From contig CAIQOJ010000110.1 in NCBI GenBank assembly GCA_903873395.1, forward strand, positions 22,653-86,652: a stretch of 64,000 nt of DNA, written 5' to 3'. This document shows positions 53,093-62,649 of this stretch, piece after piece. Position numbers and translations under genes: made by a program. Origin of the DNA: an uncultured Acidimicrobiaceae bacterium. GTDB lineage: Bacteria > Actinomycetota > Acidimicrobiia > Acidimicrobiales > RAAP-2. The notes under the pieces are model-generated. The model ran no database searches. It worked only from the letters and a program-made list of their open reading frames with translations, and had not been told where the DNA came from. The number at the start of each line of letters is the position of its first letter. The stretch's first letter is position 1.

Positions 53093-56000
53093 GTGTTCCT
53101 GAAGTCCCTCTCCCTCAAAGGTTTCAAGTCCTTCGCTGACCCTGCCGTGCTTGAGTTCGAGCCCGGGGTGACGGTCGTCGTGGGTCCCAATGGCAGCGGA
53201 AAGTCCAATGTGGTGGACGCCGTGGCTTGGGTGCTTGGCGCCCAAGGGCCGCGCACGGTGCGTTCTCAGAAGATGGAAGACGTCATCTTCATGGGAACAT
53301 CCAACCGGCCTGCGTTGGGCCGAGCTGAGGTGTCCCTGACCATCGACAACAGCTCGGGTCGTCTTCCTGCCGATGTCGCTGAGGTCACCATCACCCGAAC
53401 GCTCTTCCGTTCAGGGGATTCGGAGTATTCGATCAACGGCACGCCGTGCCGCCTCCTCGACATCCAAGAGCTCTTGTCGGACACCGGCGTGGGCCGCCAG
53501 CAGCACGTGATCATCAGCCAAGGTCACCTCGACGCCATCTTGGAGGCGCGTCCCGAGGATCGGCGCTCCGTCATCGAAGAAGCGGCGGGTGTGCTCAAGT
53601 TCCGACGACGACGCGAGCGAGCCGAGCGCAGGCTGGCCACCACGGAAGAGAACCTCGAGCGCTTGTTCGACCTGGTGCGCGAAGTGAAGCGCCAGATCCG
53701 GCCGCTCGAGCGCCAGGCTGCAGCCGCCCGCTCCTATTCGGGGCTGGCCGATGAACTGCGCAGCGTCCGCCTCTACGTTGCCCGGACCGAACTCGAAGCG
53801 CTCGATGCTCGGCATGCGGAAAGTCTTCGCCACCAAAATGAGCAGCGCAAGCGTGAGGCAACGCTGGCTGAGGAGTTGGGTCGCCTCGATGCCGACTCGG
53901 TTCGTACAGCAGATGAGTTGTCTGCCGAGCGTGAGAGCGATCTGACCTCGTCGCTAGGTCGGTCCGAGGGCATGGTCGAGCGAGCACGCGGGCTTACCGG
54001 TGTACTGCGGGAACGCCAGCGGTCACTGGCCCAGGCTCTCGACGCCGCAGCCGACGCCGACGTGGTCTCGACGCTCGAAGCCGAAGGTGCTCGGCTGGCC
54101 GACGAGTTGGCTCACGCCGGCGAGGCACACGACCTACTGCTACCTGAGCGCGACGTCTTGGCTGCGTCCGAGGAGGAACTGACAGCTGAACTCGAGGCCC
54201 ATCTTGCTGCTCGGGGAGACGGAGCCGAGCTTCGCCAAGCAGAAGAGGCCGTCACCGTGGCCCGGGGTCAACTGAGTTCGCTCGAGCACGCCCTCGAGCG
54301 TGACCGAAGGACTCTGGACCAGGTCGTGGCTCGCATGGGCGCCACCGAGCGCCGTGCCGGAGTCCTCGAAGGCGAGGCCCACGAACTCGGGGAACGCCAG
54401 GCGGAGACCGAACAGGCCCGCCATGCGCTCCAGGCCGCTGTGGCGGCCACCGAGGCTGCCCATGCTGCAGCGGTGCAGCGGCGGGAGTTGGCCGAGGGAA
54501 CCCTTCGCCAAGCCGAGCAGGAGCAGGCACGAGCCCATGCAAGGGCTGACGCTCTCGAGCGCGCCCTTGATGAAGCACGGGGCGCGGCCGGAGCCGAACT
54601 GCTGGCCGGCGTGGACGGCGTAGTGGGGACCTTGTTGGACCTGGTCGAAGTGGACGGCGGGTGGGAAGAAGCATTCGAGGCGGCAGCGGGAGCGTCACTG
54701 GCCGCCGTGGTCGTCTCGGGTAGCGAACCAGCCCGACAGGCGCTGTCGCGTCTGCGCCAGGGCGGGGCGACCGGGGCCGTGCTGGCCTTGACCGGAGCCG
54801 GCGTGCGCACCGCCCCTCTGGCTGGTCCAGCCGTTCCCGATGGCACCGAGTCGATCCGGACGCATGTGCGATCCCGTTCCGGTGGTCCCAACTATCCGGG
54901 CCTGGATGGCGTACTCGACCTGCTGTTGGCCGGCACCTGCTGTGCTGTGCGGGGCTGGTCTGAAGCCATCGATCTTGCGTTGGCTCGTCCCGATCTTGTC
55001 GTGGTGACCAGAGAGGGCGATCGGTTCTCGCCCACAGGCTGGCGTGTGCGGGCCGGGGGCGGCATGGTCACGGCGGCGCTGGTGGACGAGGCCAAGGCCC
55101 GTGCCGACGTCGCTCGTGGCGAGGTGTCCGACGCTGATGCCGAGCGAACTGCTGCCCGTGCTGAGGTCGAAGCCACACGTGAGGCGGCCACCGAGGCCGT
55201 ACGAGCCGATGATCGCAATGAGGTCGCGCACCAGGCATCCCGGGCTGGTCTCCAGCGTGTACGTGCTGATCGGGACTTGGTGGTGGCCGAACTCGAGGAC
55301 GTCCGACGGTCCCGGGCTGAACTCGACGACCGGATCGGCCGCGATGCGGCACGGGTGGCGGAGTTGGTGGCCGGCCTACCCGCACTCGAACGGGTCCGTG
55401 ACGAGGCTGCAGGTCAACTGGCCGCGGCCGCTCAGGAGCGGCGAGGTATCGATGAGCGAATCGCCGCTGCGGCGCAGGCTCGTCGGGAGTGGGAGACGCA
55501 GGTAGCCGGGCTTGTCGAGCGACGCCGGGTGCTCGCTGAGCGCCTGGTCGAAGTTGAGCGGCGACTGACGGGGCACGCTGAAGAGCGCCAGGAGGCAGCC
55601 GAGCGGCGCACCCGGCTGGAGGCCGATGCCCTTGCCGTGGAGCGTCTCCTTGGCGTAGTCACCGGGGCGCAGTCCGAACTTGATGCGCTGCTCTCCACCT
55701 TGAGGGACCGTCATCGCCGGCAGGTGGAGGCGGTTCGAGCCGGAGGGGCTCGGCTGGAAGAGCTGCGTCGGCGCCGTTCGGAGGGCGAACACGAACTCGC
55801 TGCCACACGTAGCCGCTTGCAGAAGGCCGAACTCGACCTCGTCGAAGCCAGCGTTCGCCGCGAGGCCGTAGTGGACTCGCTCCGCCGCGAGCTTGGATGC
55901 GGGCCCGATGAAGCCTCAGAGGCGCCTAAGCCCGAGCTTGCCGAGGGCACGAACCCCTCGGTCCGGGTTGCGGAGTTGGAGAGCGAGCTGGCCAAGCTCG

Positions 56001-56938
56001 GACCCGTTAATCCGCTGGCCATGGAAGAGCTCAGCGAACTTGGCGAGCGTCACCAGTTCCTCGAGTCCCAGGTCGAAGATGTCCGAAAAGCTCGTCGTGA
56101 TCTCCACCAGGTCATCAGGACCTTGGACGAAGAGATCATGCACGTCTTCGACGCGGCATTCGCCGATGTCAACGAGCACTTCTCGAACCTGGTCACGTCA
56201 CTGTTCCCTGGTGGGACGGGACGTCTGTCGCTGACGGACCCGGAGAACCTGCTCAATACCGGGGTCGAAGTCGAGGTGCGTCCTGCCGGACGCAACGTCA
56301 AGCGCCTGTCGTTGCTCTCGGGCGGCGAACGCTCCTTGGTGGCGATGGCCTACCTCTTCGCAGTCTTCCGGTCTCGGCCTTCGCCCTTCTACCTGATGGA
56401 TGAGGTCGAAGCGGCGCTCGACGACGTGAATTTGATGCGCTTCTTGGCATTGGTGAACGAGTTCCGATCCGAGGCTCAGCTCATCATCGTGAGCCATCAG
56501 AAGCGGACGATGGAAGCAGCGGACGCGCTCTATGGGGTGACCATGGCACCGGGTGGTTCCTCCAAGGTGGTGAGCCAAAAGGTCCCCAAGGACCGTGCGT
56601 CAATGGCGACAGCCCGACCTGCCACGGACGCGGTCGACGAGGCTCCGGCCACGACACTCGTGATGTCCTCGAGTCCGTCGACGGCGCCTCCTGTGCCCGA
56701 ACTTTCGCCCCAGGGACCGTTGATGGACGAGGTGCTCAGTGACGGCGGCGAAGGGGTCGCGGCGTCTGCTGGCCAAGCCGATGGTGGCGACATCGTCGGT
56801 GACCAAGGTGGCACTAGTTCTGGAAACGCCGATTCTGGTGATGCCGAAGCAAGTGATGCTGAAGCCAGCAATGAGGCAACGACGGTCGTCACTGGCATGG
56901 ATCCAGCGGCTGCCTCCTCGACCGTCTCCGGCGACTAG
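53093..56938 (+). CDS. smc: Chromosome segregation protein SMC
   Basis: SMC ATPases organise and segregate the chromosome with ScpAB. The 1281-residue protein has Walker A GPNGSGKSN (31-39), DIQELLSDTGVGRQQHVIISQG with the Q-loop region, two long coiled coils, a hinge at about 515-665 (GVDGVVGTLLDLVEVD), the ABC signature LLSGGERSL and Walker B FYLMDEVEAALDD. After the ATPase head it carries a tail of about 110 residues rich in Ala, Ser, Thr, Asp and Glu that family members usually lack. The start is a GTG. ftsY follows 11 bp after the stop. Confidence 0.96.
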   Translation: MFLKSLSLKGFKSFADPAVLEFEPGVTVVVGPNGSGKSNVVDAVAWVLGAQGPRTVRSQKMEDVIFMGTSNRPALGRAEVSLTIDNSSGRLPADVAEVTITRTLFRSGDSEYSINGTPCRLLDIQELLSDTGVGRQQHVIISQGHLDAILEARPEDRRSVIEEAAGVLKFRRRRERAERRLATTEENLERLFDLVREVKRQIRPLERQAAAARSYSGLADELRSVRLYVARTELEALDARHAESLRHQNEQRKREATLAEELGRLDADSVRTADELSAERESDLTSSLGRSEGMVERARGLTGVLRERQRSLAQALDAAADADVVSTLEAEGARLADELAHAGEAHDLLLPERDVLAASEEELTAELEAHLAARGDGAELRQAEEAVTVARGQLSSLEHALERDRRTLDQVVARMGATERRAGVLEGEAHELGERQAETEQARHALQAAVAATEAAHAAAVQRRELAEGTLRQAEQEQARAHARADALERALDEARGAAGAELLAGVDGVVGTLLDLVEVDGGWEEAFEAAAGASLAAVVVSGSEPARQALSRLRQGGATGAVLALTGAGVRTAPLAGPAVPDGTESIRTHVRSRSGGPNYPGLDGVLDLLLAGTCCAVRGWSEAIDLALARPDLVVVTREGDRFSPTGWRVRAGGGMVTAALVDEAKARADVARGEVSDADAERTAARAEVEATREAATEAVRADDRNEVAHQASRAGLQRVRADRDLVVAELEDVRRSRAELDDRIGRDAARVAELVAGLPALERVRDEAAGQLAAAAQERRGIDERIAAAAQARREWETQVAGLVERRRVLAERLVEVERRLTGHAEERQEAAERRTRLEADALAVERLLGVVTGAQSELDALLSTLRDRHRRQVEAVRAGGARLEELRRRRSEGEHELAATRSRLQKAELDLVEASVRREAVVDSLRRELGCGPDEASEAPKPELAEGTNPSVRVAELESELAKLGPVNPLAMEELSELGERHQFLESQVEDVRKARRDLHQVIRTLDEEIMHVFDAAFADVNEHFSNLVTSLFPGGTGRLSLTDPENLLNTGVEVEVRPAGRNVKRLSLLSGGERSLVAMAYLFAVFRSRPSPFYLMDEVEAALDDVNLMRFLALVNEFRSEAQLIIVSHQKRTMEAADALYGVTMAPGGSSKVVSQKVPKDRASMATARPATDAVDEAPATTLVMSSSPSTAPPVPELSPQGPLMDEVLSDGGEGVAASAGQADGGDIVGDQGGTSSGNADSGDAEASDAEASNEATTVVTGMDPAAASSTVSGD

Positions 56939-56949
56939 GAAAGATCTCT

Positions 56950-58209
56950 GTGATCGAACCTGGTGCATTGACTGCAGTGAGCGATGTCGTCATCGGTTTG
57001 GTCATCGCGGTCCCGGTGCTCCTTGCGGGTGGCGGTGTAGCCATCGCCACCCGGCGCAAGGGCCGGGCAGTGGGCGGCGATTCGGCATCGTTGGCGACCA
57101 CCACGACCACCGTTGATTCCCAGCCCCAAGCGCCGATACCCCCGGTGGGGGAGCCGGCTCAACCGGTCGACGAGAGCCCTGACCTCGCACCAACGACCGC
57201 TCCACCCGGTGGGACCGATGCTGAGCCCCACACAGCGGAGCCACTTGCACCAGAGCCAGAGCCAGCCACCTATCAGGGTCGCTTGGGCAAGGCTCGCGGG
57301 CTCCTCTCCTCCTATCTCGGAGCGGTGCGATCCAAGGGCAAGATCGATGCTGGCACCTGGGATGATCTCGAAGAAGCGCTGATCCGAGCAGATGTGGGGG
57401 TGGGCGCAACCGACGTGCTCCTCGATGACCTCCGCGGCCGGGTCAAGGCCGGCGAAATTCAGGGACCCGATGCTCTGGTCGATGCCCTCAAAGGCGATCT
57501 CGTTGCCATGCTGTCGCGCGAGGTCCCGCCCTTGGGCCACCGAAGCGAATCGGCGTCACCAGCCTCGGACCCTGGTGCCGACGGCGATAACCAAGAGGAA
57601 CGTCCCGTGGACGTCTGGCTCGTTGTGGGCGTCAATGGCGTAGGCAAGACCACGACCTTGGGCAAGATCGCCACCCGCCTCACCCGGGCCGGCACGCCGG
57701 TACTCCTAGCCGCCGGAGACACGTTCCGAGCAGCCGCCGCCGAGCAGTTGGGACTGTGGGGCGAGCGAGCCGGTGCTGACGTCGTGCGTGGTGGCGAGGG
57801 AGGCGATCCGAGTTCGGTCGTCTTCGACGCTGTGCAGCGGGCTGCATCCAAGGGCATCTCCGTGGTCCTGGCCGATACCGCAGGACGACTCCACAACAAG
57901 GTCAATCTGATCGAGGAACTGAAGAAGATCCGACGGGTCGCCGATCGCTCTCCTGGTCATGTCGTCGAGGTCCTCTTGGTGCTCGACGCCACGACGGGAC
58001 AGAACGGACTGGCGCAGGCCAAGGTGTTCTTGGAAGCGGTGGACGTGACTGGCGTCGTGCTGACGAAGTTGGACGGCACGGCCAAGGGTGGCATCGTCGT
58101 AGCCATTCAGCGTGAACTCGGCCTGCCGGTCCGGTTGGTGGGGTTGGGTGAGGGCGCTGAGGATCTCATCGACTTCGACGCTGAAGCCTTCGTCGACGCA
58201 CTGTTCTGA
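56950..58209 (+). CDS. ftsY: Signal recognition particle receptor FtsY
   Basis: FtsY receives SRP-ribosome complexes at the membrane. The 419-residue protein starts with a single hydrophobic helix (VVIGLVIAVPVLLAGGGVAIA, then basic RRKGR), then an acidic/Pro-rich A domain, and the NG domain with VGVNGVGKTTTLGKIA (G1), AAGDTFRAAAAEQL, VLADTAGRLHNK (G3), TKLDGTAKGG (G4/G5) and GLGEGAEDLIDFD. The N-terminal anchor is typical of actinobacteria. GTG start with AGGAAAG upstream, 11 bp after smc. Confidence 0.96.
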   Translation: MIEPGALTAVSDVVIGLVIAVPVLLAGGGVAIATRRKGRAVGGDSASLATTTTTVDSQPQAPIPPVGEPAQPVDESPDLAPTTAPPGGTDAEPHTAEPLAPEPEPATYQGRLGKARGLLSSYLGAVRSKGKIDAGTWDDLEEALIRADVGVGATDVLLDDLRGRVKAGEIQGPDALVDALKGDLVAMLSREVPPLGHRSESASPASDPGADGDNQEERPVDVWLVVGVNGVGKTTTLGKIATRLTRAGTPVLLAAGDTFRAAAAEQLGLWGERAGADVVRGGEGGDPSSVVFDAVQRAASKGISVVLADTAGRLHNKVNLIEELKKIRRVADRSPGHVVEVLLVLDATTGQNGLAQAKVFLEAVDVTGVVLTKLDGTAKGGIVVAIQRELGLPVRLVGLGEGAEDLIDFDAEAFVDALF

Positions 58210-58294
58210 CGCGGCGTCCATCACGGGCAGGACGTGGGGGCTCACATTCCCATCGGGCATGTCCGGGGCGAGTCAGCATGCATCGGGCGTCGGA

Positions 58295-58300
58295 TAGCCT
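58295..58300 (+). promoter_or_regulatory. -10 box of ffh (near-leaderless)
   Basis: TAGCCT ends 9 nt before the ATG at 58310. Confidence 0.45.
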
Positions 58301-58309
58301 GAGGGCTTC

Positions 58310-59860
58310 ATGTTCGACACCCTGACCGATCGATTCGAAGGCATCCTCTCCCGTCTGCGGGGTAAGGGTCGGCTCACCGAGGCCGACGTCGACGAAGTCC
58401 TCCGTGAGATCCGCACCGCTCTGCTCGAGGCTGACGTCGAGATCGGTGTCGTGCGCAAGTTCACCGAGGCGGTGCGGGCCCGCTGCGTAGGCATCGATTC
58501 CGCGCAGCACCTGAGCCCAGGTCAACAGGTCATCAAGGTTGTCGACGAGGAACTCACCGCCATCCTTGGTGGTGAGACCCTCAAGATCTCCTACGCCAGC
58601 CGCCCGCCCACCGTGGTCATGTTGGCTGGATTGCAGGGTTCGGGCAAGACCACGACGTCAGCCAAGTTGGCCCGGTGGTTCAAGCAGCAAGGTCGCAACC
58701 CGCTGTTGGTCGGTGCCGACCTCCAGCGACCGGCTGCTGTCGAGCAACTTCGGGTGCTCGGCGAACAAGCGGGCGTCTCGGTATTCAGCGAACAGAGCGA
58801 TCCGGTGGCCGTAGCTGCTGCCGGTCTAGCTGAAGCCCGCAGGCTCGGCCGGGACGTGCTGATCGTCGACACGGCCGGACGCCTCTCCATCGACGAGGCA
58901 TTGATGGACGAAGTGCGCCGCATGGCTGAGGTGGTCCAGCCGGACTACACGTTCTTGGTCATCGATGCCATGACGGGCCAGGACGCGGTGTCCACAGCCC
59001 AAGCGTTCCATGCCACTCTCGAACTCGATGGCGTGATCCTCACCAAGCTCGATGGCGATGCCCGCGGCGGTGCGGCTCTTTCAGTCAAAGAAGTCGTGGG
59101 GCGTCCCATCGCGTTCGCTTCGACCGGCGAGAAGTTGGACGACTTCGATCTCTTCCACCCGGATCGGATGGCCGATCGGATCCTCGGCATGGGAGACGTG
59201 CTCAGTCTTATCGAGCAGGCCGAGCGGACGATGGACAAGGAGGTGGCCACCAAGGGGGCGGCCGCCCTCATGGAGGGTCGGTTCACCCTCGAGGACTTCT
59301 TGGAGCAACTCCAACAGGTGAAGAAGATGGGTTCGCTGTCGGGCATGATGTCGCTCCTCCCTGGAGTTCCCAAGGACCTGAAGGAAGCCTCATCGGCCAT
59401 CAGTGACAAGCAGATCGGCCAGATCGAGGCCATCATCCGGTCGATGACACCGGGTGAGCGGAACGATCCCTCGGTCATCGACGGTGCCCGCCGAGTTCGC
59501 ATCGCCAACGGCAGCGGCACCGGGACCACCGAGGTCAACGCACTTCTCAAGCAGTTCAAAGAGATGCAGAAGATGATGAAGACCATGACCAAGGGCGCCA
59601 AGGGGGGCAAGGGTGCCATGGGGGCGCTGGGCGGACTTGGCGGCATGCTCGGCGGTCGCCAACGCATGTCCCCCAAAGCGATGGCCGACATGGCATCCAT
59701 GGTCGACAACAGCGACCTGGGTGCCTTGGGTGCCGGCGGATTCCCGGGTGCGTCAGGGGGAGGGCAAGGCATGCCCGGCTCACCGACGAAACCTTCCAAG
59801 AAGGGCAAGGGTTCCAAAAAGGGCAAGGGCGGCGGCCGAGTCACCCCGAAATCTCGCTGA
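58310..59860 (+). CDS. ffh: Signal recognition particle protein Ffh
   Basis: Ffh binds signal peptides and SRP RNA and works with FtsY. The 516-residue protein has an N domain (LTDRFEGILSRLRGKG), the GTPase motifs GLQGSGKTTTSAKLA, GADLQRPAAVEQL, VDTAGRLSID and TKLDGDARGGAALS, and a Met-rich M domain with MKTMTKGAKGGKG and MADMASM. The C-terminal tail is Lys/Gly-rich (KKGKGSKKGKGGG). The ATG follows a TAGCCT box. I did not find an SRP RNA gene in the window. Confidence 0.97.
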   Translation: MFDTLTDRFEGILSRLRGKGRLTEADVDEVLREIRTALLEADVEIGVVRKFTEAVRARCVGIDSAQHLSPGQQVIKVVDEELTAILGGETLKISYASRPPTVVMLAGLQGSGKTTTSAKLARWFKQQGRNPLLVGADLQRPAAVEQLRVLGEQAGVSVFSEQSDPVAVAAAGLAEARRLGRDVLIVDTAGRLSIDEALMDEVRRMAEVVQPDYTFLVIDAMTGQDAVSTAQAFHATLELDGVILTKLDGDARGGAALSVKEVVGRPIAFASTGEKLDDFDLFHPDRMADRILGMGDVLSLIEQAERTMDKEVATKGAAALMEGRFTLEDFLEQLQQVKKMGSLSGMMSLLPGVPKDLKEASSAISDKQIGQIEAIIRSMTPGERNDPSVIDGARRVRIANGSGTGTTEVNALLKQFKEMQKMMKTMTKGAKGGKGAMGALGGLGGMLGGRQRMSPKAMADMASMVDNSDLGALGAGGFPGASGGGQGMPGSPTKPSKKGKGSKKGKGGGRVTPKSR

Positions 59861-59991
59861 CCCCGTAGCCCGCAACTGGTCCGGCAACGTCGGAGGCGGG
59901 CGACCGAAACGATCGTCGAGCACACGTTGTGGTCACCTGCGTCCCAGAGCCCACGCCCTTCCCGTCGGGTGTCTCCCCAGGACAGAACTCC

Positions 59992-60261
59992 CTAGCTGGT
60001 GAGGCGCTCGGTGAGCGTCACCACGACCTCGTCGCCCGCTTCCTTTCCGATCTTCCCGCGGAGGGCTGCGTTGATGGGGAGTTTGTGTCTGCCGTCACCT
60101 AGAGCCATGAAGGAAGTCTGAAATGGCTCACCGTCGACTGTGCCTCGTACCTTCACGAGACCCTTGGTCCCGAAGTACTCGGCCGAGCCGTCCATGACGA
60201 CGTAGGTCCAACCACCTGGCTGCGTGCTCTTGTGCATGACGGCACGGAACGTTTTGTTCAT
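59992..60261 (-). CDS. DUF1905 domain protein
   Basis: This 89-residue protein begins [18 protein letters not shown] and contains [16 protein letters not shown] and [19 protein letters not shown], matching DUF1905, a small beta-barrel-like domain often joined to an OmdA/YdeI segment that is absent here. The ATG at 60261 is preferred over the upstream start of the 128-codon frame because a TAACAC-like box lies just upstream. A 20-bp palindrome sits 24 bp before the start. It faces against the ffh gene. Function unknown. Confidence 0.8.
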   Translation of the reverse strand: MNKTFRAVMHKSTQPGGWTYVVMDGSAEYFGTKGLVKVRGTVDGEPFQTSFMALGDGRHKLPINAALRGKIGKEAGDEVVVTLTERLTS

Positions 60262-60667
60262 CCCCGGTAGTGTTATCGCTGGACTTCTCGATGTCGACAT
60301 CGAGACGTCGGCGGCTAGCGCTCCGGACAGATCGACACTGCCATTCGGTACGGCCAGGTCGAAGGTAGTGCACGGCAATTTGACCGGTGATGGCCGGGCT
60401 CAGCCTTCACATCGCTGGAGGACGCGCCCGTGAGGCTCGAGGTCAGACGATGGTCTGGCACAGCCGAGGCGACCGTTGTTGGGCTCGTGGCTCTGACATG
60501 CCCTATGCTCTACTGCTTCGGGTCAGTGCGACCACATCGCTTGGCATCGCCCCCACGTACGTGGGAAGCAGTCGGTGTCGAATGTGCAGTGCGTGCCGAT
60601 CTGGCCTGATTCCGACAGCGTCGTCCAGCATGTCCACTGGAAGAACCCATACAACAGAGGAGTTACC
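60262..60667. other. 406-bp gap between DUF1905 gene and rpsP
   Basis: No gene is supported here. It holds the promoter and 20-bp palindrome of the DUF1905 gene, and further right a possible rpsP promoter: TTGGGC (60479-60484) and TATGCT (60504-60509) with a 19-bp spacer, which would give a leader of about 150 nt. Confidence 0.5.
60286..60305. promoter_or_regulatory. 20-bp perfect palindrome (candidate operator)
   Basis: TCTCGATGTCGACATCGAGA is fully self-complementary. It lies 24-44 bp before the DUF1905 ATG, over the expected -35 region, a typical place for a dimeric repressor. Confidence 0.65.
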
Positions 60668-60955
60668 GTGGCAGTAAAGCTCCGCCTCGTGCGGATTGGT
60701 AAGAAGAAGCAGCCGACCTACCGTCTGGTGGCGGCGGACAGCCGTTCGCCCCGCAACGGCCGATTCATCGAGATCGTCGGCACCTACGCCCCCCGAGGCA
60801 AGTCGCTGGCCGAGCCCGACGCCGTCGTGCAGATCGACAACGCCAAGGCCATCAAGTGGCTGTCGCAGGGGGCTCAGCCCACCGAGCGGGTCGAGAAGCT
60901 CCTGAAGAAGTCCGGGGCCCTCGACGAGTTCGCGGCCATGAAGGCTTCATCGTGA
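60668..60955 (+). CDS. rpsP: 30S ribosomal protein S16
   Basis: This 95-residue ribosomal protein begins [20 protein letters not shown] and has [18 protein letters not shown], both diagnostic. GAGGAG at 60657-60662 with 5-nt spacing fixes the GTG at 60668. It heads the rpsP-khpA-rimM-trmD-rplS operon; its stop overlaps khpA by GTGA. Confidence 0.97.
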   Translation: MAVKLRLVRIGKKKQPTYRLVAADSRSPRNGRFIEIVGTYAPRGKSLAEPDAVVQIDNAKAIKWLSQGAQPTERVEKLLKKSGALDEFAAMKASS

Positions 60956-61260
60956 GCGAGGACATCAACGTGGCTGACGACGATGTCGTCGATGACGACG
61001 CCGGAAACCGGGTGCAGGGCGGTGCATCGCTCGCCGTGGCTACCTATCTCGTCACCTCGATCACCTCAGATGCCGAGTCCGTGGTGATCGACACCGAGGA
61101 GCGCGGCAACCAATTGCGCTTCCATGTGCACGTGGCTCCTGAGGACATGGGTCGAGTCATCGGCCGCCGGGGTCGCGTGGCTCAGGCCATCCGCACGGTG
61201 GTTGCCGCCGCTGGTGCGCGTGACGGCGTGCAGACCAGCGTCGACATCGTCGACGACTGA
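60952..61260 (+). CDS. khpA: KH-domain RNA-binding protein KhpA
   Basis: This 102-residue protein has an acidic N-terminal extension ([18 protein letters not shown]), then a KH domain with the GxxG loop in [18 protein letters not shown]. KhpA works with KhpB in RNA binding and cell division control in several bacteria. The GTG overlaps the rpsP stop by 4 bp, which sets the start. The acidic tail is longer than in most homologues. Confidence 0.93.
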   Translation: MSEDINVADDDVVDDDAGNRVQGGASLAVATYLVTSITSDAESVVIDTEERGNQLRFHVHVAPEDMGRVIGRRGRVAQAIRTVVAAAGARDGVQTSVDIVDD

Positions 61261-61270
61261 GTTGGGGCCG

Positions 61271-61771
61271 GTGCCCTCCCCGGCTCCCGATGGCGACATC
61301 AACCCGGCCCTGCTCGGGGTGGGCCGTATCGTCAAGCCTCACGGACTTCGAGGCGATGTCATCGTCTCGCTGACGACCAACCGCGACGAGCGGGCCGCAG
61401 TCGGTTCGGTGCTGACCGATGCCGATGGGCGGACCTTTGAGGTGGTCCGATCGTCTCGGCACAAGGGTCGCTTCATCGTGACCTTCCGGGGCATTAACGG
61501 TATTGATGCGGCTGAGGCACTCCGTGAGGTTGCCCTGTTCGCTCCACCTCTCAGCGACCCGGACGCCCTGTGGGTACACGACCTGATCGGGTCCCTGGTG
61601 GTCGATGCCGCCGGGGTTGCACTTGGGACTGTCACGGGCGTCCAGGCCAATCCGGCGAGTGATCTGCTCGTCCTCGATGGCGGAGCGTTGGTGCCGTTGC
61701 GGTTCGTCACGTCGTCGGTACCGGGCGTGCGGGTCGAGGTCGACGTCCCTGAGGGGCTCTTCGACCTGTGA
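61271..61771 (+). CDS. rimM: Ribosome maturation factor RimM
   Basis: RimM assists 30S assembly near S19. The 166-residue protein has GVGRIVKPHGLRGDVIVSL, FIVTFRGINGIDAAEALR and a PRC-barrel with DLIGSLVVDAAGVALG and FVTSSVPGVRVEVDVPEG. I chose the GTG at 61271, 10 bp after khpA; a TTG at 61262 is possible. The stop overlaps trmD by GTGA. Confidence 0.94.
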   Translation: MPSPAPDGDINPALLGVGRIVKPHGLRGDVIVSLTTNRDERAAVGSVLTDADGRTFEVVRSSRHKGRFIVTFRGINGIDAAEALREVALFAPPLSDPDALWVHDLIGSLVVDAAGVALGTVTGVQANPASDLLVLDGGALVPLRFVTSSVPGVRVEVDVPEGLFDL

Positions 61772-62556
61772 CGACCGGGCTCGATCCCTTCAGAATCGAC
61801 GTCTTCACCATCTTCCCCGAGGCCGTGACGGCGTACGGCGGAGTCTCCATCCTCGGGCGGGCCGCCTCCGCAGGTCGACTCGATCTGCGTGCTCATGACC
61901 TGCGGGATGGTGCGCATGACGTTCACCGCACCGTCGACGATGCTCCATTCGGTGGAGGTGCCGGCATGGTGCTCGCCCCTGGTCCGACATTTGCCGCGGT
62001 CGAAGCGGTGGCGGACTCACCAGAGGGCCTGCCTCGGCCGCTGCTCGTGCTCTCGGCTTCTGGTCGACGCTTCGACCAATCGGTGGCCCACGAGCTTGCG
62101 GCCCTACCCGACGGGTTCTCCCTCCTGTGCGGGCGCTACGAAGGTGTGGACCAGCGGGTGGCGGACCACCTCTGTGACGGCGAGCTGTCGGTGGGTGACT
62201 TCGTGCTGGCCGGTGGTGAACTCGCGGCATTGGTGGTGATCGAAGCCGTGGCCAGGCTCCTTCCCGGAGTGCTGGGCAACGAAGCGTCCATCGACGAGGA
62301 GAGCTTCGCTGCCGGGCTCCTCGAGTACCCCCAGTACACCCGGCCAGGCGAGTTCCGCGGTCACGAGGTTCCCGAGGTTCTGCGCTCGGGAGATCACGGA
62401 AAGGTGGCTGCGTGGCGTCATGCGCAGGCGCTGGCCCGCACCCTGGAGCGCCGTCCCGACCTTGTCGAACGACGAGGTGGACTCACTCCCGACGAGGTCC
62501 GTCTGCTTGCCGAACACGGCGAGGTGCGCCTACTGCGCGATCACGGCTACCATTGA
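61768..62556 (+). CDS. trmD: tRNA (guanine37-N1)-methyltransferase
   Basis: TrmD methylates G37 of tRNAs using SAM in a trefoil-knot fold. The 262-residue protein shows DVFTIFPEAV, DAPFGGGAGMVL, LLCGRYEGVDQRV, SVGDFVLAGGELAAL and a C-terminal YTRPGEFRG. The GTG overlaps rimM by 4 bp. It precedes rplS across a 93-bp gap with a hairpin. Confidence 0.97.
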   Translation: MTTGLDPFRIDVFTIFPEAVTAYGGVSILGRAASAGRLDLRAHDLRDGAHDVHRTVDDAPFGGGAGMVLAPGPTFAAVEAVADSPEGLPRPLLVLSASGRRFDQSVAHELAALPDGFSLLCGRYEGVDQRVADHLCDGELSVGDFVLAGGELAALVVIEAVARLLPGVLGNEASIDEESFAAGLLEYPQYTRPGEFRGHEVPEVLRSGDHGKVAAWRHAQALARTLERRPDLVERRGGLTPDEVRLLAEHGEVRLLRDHGYH

Positions 62557-62588
62557 GGATCTTCGTTGGTGGCACATCCGTGCCTACG

Positions 62589-62606
62589 AGCCGGTGACCA
62601 CCGGCT
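62589..62606. other. Hairpin in the trmD-rplS gap
   Basis: AGCCGGTG and CACCGGCT form a perfect inverted repeat with a 2-nt centre, workable as a 6-bp stem with loop TGACCA. It could shape the rplS leader or partially terminate transcription. Confidence 0.5.
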
Positions 62607-62649
62607 GACCGACAGCAGCGACCGCCGGAATCCGAAAGAGACGCGTCCT

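Noticed and set aside
60387..60677. 96-codon frame before rpsP
   Set aside because: No recognisable domain or ribosome site, and it ends by overlapping the rpsP start in another frame; Cys/Arg-rich composition looks non-coding.
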